The position numbers and the translations under genes are program-made. Below, piece by piece: positions 62,176 to 64,000 of a DNA stretch of 64,000 nucleotides. The DNA is from CALEMW01 sp964343835 (GTDB lineage Bacteria; Krumholzibacteriota; Krumholzibacteriia; LZORAL124-64-63). The notes under the pieces were generated by a model that was not told the DNA's origin, made no database searches, and saw only the letters and a list, made by a program, of their open reading frames with translations. Numbering within the stretch: position 1 is the stretch's first letter; each line of letters starts with the position of its first letter. Location: assembly GCA_964343835.1 (NCBI GenBank), contig CAYFKR010000018.1:13034-77033 (forward strand). Direction: 5' to 3'.

Positions 62176-64000
62176 TCAGTCGATGCGCAGGCCCACCAGC
62201 GCGGTGTTCAGGCCGCCGACCGCATCCTGGTCCACGCCCTCCATGTAGTAGCGCAGCACGGCGTCGGTGCCGCTGGCGCGCAGCTCGAACCACATCCCGT
62301 CGAACTCGATCAGGGTGCCGTCGCCGGCGTGGAAGCAGCGTTCGACGTCGGGGCACGTGGCGCTCTCGGGCAATCGCGAACGGAGCTCGGCGGCCACGTC
62401 GGTGCCGGGGCGGCCCTCCAGGGACGCGAAGAAGGCGACCACCGCTTCCTTGCGCCGGTTGCCGGCGTCGCGGGCGGCCTCGCGCTCCTCGCCGCGCAGG
62501 GACTCGTCGAAGAGAGTCACGTCCTGGCGCTCGTAGATGCGGTGGCGGATGTCATAGCGGTCCAGGCGGTCGCAGTAGAACTCGGCGAAACTCGATCCCT
62601 CGCGGAACAGGCGCGCGGCCAGACCCAGGGCCATCACGCCGATCTGCATGGCGTCCTTCTCCTTCATGGCCAGGCTCGGGCGCTCCTCGTTGCGGGAGAG
62701 CTGCCAGTCGTCGGGGCCGAGGGCGGCGCCGCCGCTTTCCTCCGCCATGATGGCCAGGCGCGGGCGCGGGCCGAAGACGAAGGCCTCGCCGGTCACGTCG
62801 CTGGCGACGGTGTCGGTGGGCGACTCCTCGCTCCCGGAAAGCACCTGCTCCTCCAGGCTCGCCACCAGCTGCCCGAACCACTTGAAGCCCACCGGCACGC
62901 GGTAGGTGTGCAGGGCCGTGCCGTGGAGGCGGTTGAAGGCCTCGGCCAGCTCGCCGATGCTGCGGCTGGTGGGCCAGGTGGTGGCCACGATCCAGTCGTC
63001 ATCGCCGAGGGTGCCCTGGGCGTGGAGGGTCTCCAGGCGCACGGCGGTGAGCATGAAGTAGATCTGGTTGGGCTTGAAGAACACGAGGCAACGATCATCA
63101 TCCAGAGGATCGACCTCGAGGCCGGCGGTGCGGAAGGCGTCGGCCTGCGCCGCGGGGGCCGTGGTGACCATGTTGAAGCGGTCGCCGTCGGGATCCCAGA
63201 TGAACACCACCGACGCGTCGCCGTCGCGTAGCCGATCCTGGGCACCCACGTGCTTGTAGACCTGCCACTTGCCCGGGTCCACGCCGTGGTTCACGCCGTC
63301 CACGATACCGATGCCGTGGTAGGTGTCCGACTCCTCCTCGTGGGTGAACTGCACGGGGCCGGCGTCGTCCATGCCGATGCCCAGGCCCGCGAACACGCGC
63401 CGGGCCGCGGCAGCCATGGAGCCGCCCTCGGTGCAGATGGAGCAGCGGAAGCCGTCGGCGCCGGCGGCGGGGATCTCGTCCAGCAGGGTCTGGGGCACGA
63501 TGGCCCGGAGTGATTCCACGTAGGGGTCGACGGGGTCGAAGTCGCGGAGGATGGCGGGGTCGTCGGTCGCGGCCAGGGGGATCTCCAGGCCCACGTCGGC
63601 GGCCTGCTCCGCCAGCAGGCGGGTGCGTTCGGCGATGCGGCCCGCCAGTTCCAGCAGCTGCATGCCGTTCTCGTCCATGGGCTTCCAGCCGCCCTTGTAG
63701 CTCTGGGAGTGGGAGGCCGTGAAGTTCTCGCCGCCGTCCAGTTCCTCGTACGCCACGCCGAAGCTCGACAGCCAGATGGGCGTGGTGCGCATGCCCTCGG
63801 GGCGCAGGTGGACGTTCACGCCCTGGGCCGCGTAGACGCGGGCCGCCAGGTCGATGAACGCCTGGGTGTGGGGGCGCACCTCCCCGCCCACGTGCAGCTT
63901 CGCCAGCCCCTCCTCCAGGGCGAGCTGGGCCCGGGCGAAGAGCATGACCGCCACGTTCAGGCCGTTGAACGGGACCTCGGGGTTGAACAGGTCGTCGGGA
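62176..64000 (-). CDS. Phosphoglucomutase/phosphomannomutase-family protein, N-terminus cut by window edge
   Basis: The frame stays open to the right edge (upstream residues read PDDLFNPEVPFNGLNVAVM...), so the start lies outside; ~607 residues are visible. Alpha-D-phosphohexomutase motifs: active-Ser loop TASHSQSYKGGWKP (the usual TASHNP has Ser in place of Asn here), metal loop WDPDGDRFNM, sugar-binding EESGG and the phosphate-binding FELRASGTDAVLRYY close to the C-terminus. A long insertion sits between the sugar and phosphate loops. Likely reaction: interconversion of hexose 1- and 6-phosphates for envelope or storage polysaccharide. The exact sugar cannot be read from the sequence. Confidence 0.85.
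   Translation of the reverse strand, partial: PDDLFNPEVPFNGLNVAVMLFARAQLALEEGLAKLHVGGEVRPHTQAFIDLAARVYAAQGVNVHLRPEGMRTTPIWLSSFGVAYEELDGGENFTASHSQSYKGGWKPMDENGMQLLELAGRIAERTRLLAEQAADVGLEIPLAATDDPAILRDFDPVDPYVESLRAIVPQTLLDEIPAAGADGFRCSICTEGGSMAAAARRVFAGLGIGMDDAGPVQFTHEEESDTYHGIGIVDGVNHGVDPGKWQVYKHVGAQDRLRDGDASVVFIWDPDGDRFNMVTTAPAAQADAFRTAGLEVDPLDDDRCLVFFKPNQIYFMLTAVRLETLHAQGTLGDDDWIVATTWPTSRSIGELAEAFNRLHGTALHTYRVPVGFKWFGQLVASLEEQVLSGSEESPTDTVASDVTGEAFVFGPRPRLAIMAEESGGAALGPDDWQLSRNEERPSLAMKEKDAMQIGVMALGLAARLFREGSSFAEFYCDRLDRYDIRHRIYERQDVTLFDESLRGEEREAARDAGNRRKEAVVAFFASLEGRPGTDVAAELRSRLPESATCPDVERCFHAGDGTLIEFDGMWFELRASGTDAVLRYYMEGVDQDAVGGLNTALVGLRID

Overview
The window is about 64 kb of very GC-rich DNA with strongly G/C-ending codons. 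It comes from a diderm (Gram-negative-type) bacterium. The signs are an LpoB-type lipoprotein, lipid A-associated membrane genes, a periplasmic TlpA-type thioredoxin fused to a predicted beta-barrel, and several lipoproteins. Five large secreted proteins end in a FlgD-like Ig domain (PNPFNP...GRLVR...WDGRD...SG.Y..R) and stop in Lys-x-x-Leu-(Leu/Ile/Ala)-(Arg/Lys). That style is common in little-cultured phyla around the FCB group (Krumholzibacteriota, Eisenbacteria and Latescibacterota-like lineages). The phylum is an inference; no rRNA or marker gene is present.

Layout. 0-8.4 kb: C-terminal part of a secreted subtilisin, then two tandem paralogous beta-propeller hybrid histidine kinases, the first broken by a frameshift. 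8.4-10.4 kb: a TPR-like lipoprotein and LpoB. 10.6-15.7 kb: a three-subunit molybdenum hydroxylase divergent from an 8-oxoguanine-deaminase-like amidohydrolase. 15.7-20.1 kb: TyrA T-protein and an ACR3/arsenate reductase pair, flanked by two paralogous small secreted proteins. 20.3-23.3 kb: CBM48-esterase, a DUF6090-like membrane protein, an NFACT-R domain protein and an iodotyrosine-deiodinase-like flavoprotein. 23.5-28 kb: a four-gene GldA/F/G-like ABC operon with a DUF4340 protein. 28-36.2 kb: ssnA, ygeY, ygeW, a large secreted FlgD-domain protein and a threonine-synthase-like enzyme. 36.1-42.3 kb: TetR regulator and fadN-fadA-fadE. 42.4-50 kb: secreted M14 carboxypeptidase and a gingipain-type C25 protease interrupted by an in-frame UAG. 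50.2-55.9 kb: PEGA/Omp28 lipoprotein, Omp28-FlgD protein and TlpA-barrel fusion. 56.1-60.5 kb: sulfide:quinone-oxidoreductase-like protein with a 38-residue microprotein, then a lipid A-type glycosyltransferase set. 60.7-64 kb: thrombospondin type-3 protein, glutaredoxin-like protein, Cys-rich lipoprotein and a phosphohexomutase running off the edge.

How the genes work together. The Mo-hydroxylase with the purine deaminase, and ssnA-ygeY-ygeW with a PLP enzyme, look like two halves of an anaerobic-type purine breakdown route. The TetR gene and fadNAE form a regulated beta-oxidation module; two matching 18-bp palindromes sit at the two promoters. The secreted peptidases (S8, M14, C25) and the FlgD-tailed proteins suggest a protein-scavenging lifestyle.

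Most notable observations: (1) a short C-terminal motif N-[ED]-x-x-T-W-x-x-[VIL]-K-x-R-F shared by secreted proteins that are otherwise unrelated; (2) the C25 protease whose catalytic His and Cys lie on opposite sides of one UAG codon; (3) a thiol/thioredoxin-fold secretome cluster at 50-56 kb; (4) a palindrome with 31-bp perfect arms directly after a ygeW gene whose 3' end has foreign-looking codon use; (5) a bacterial flavoprotein that keeps the exact E-Y-K spacing of iodotyrosine deiodinase. No tRNA, rRNA, CRISPR array or insertion sequence was recognised.
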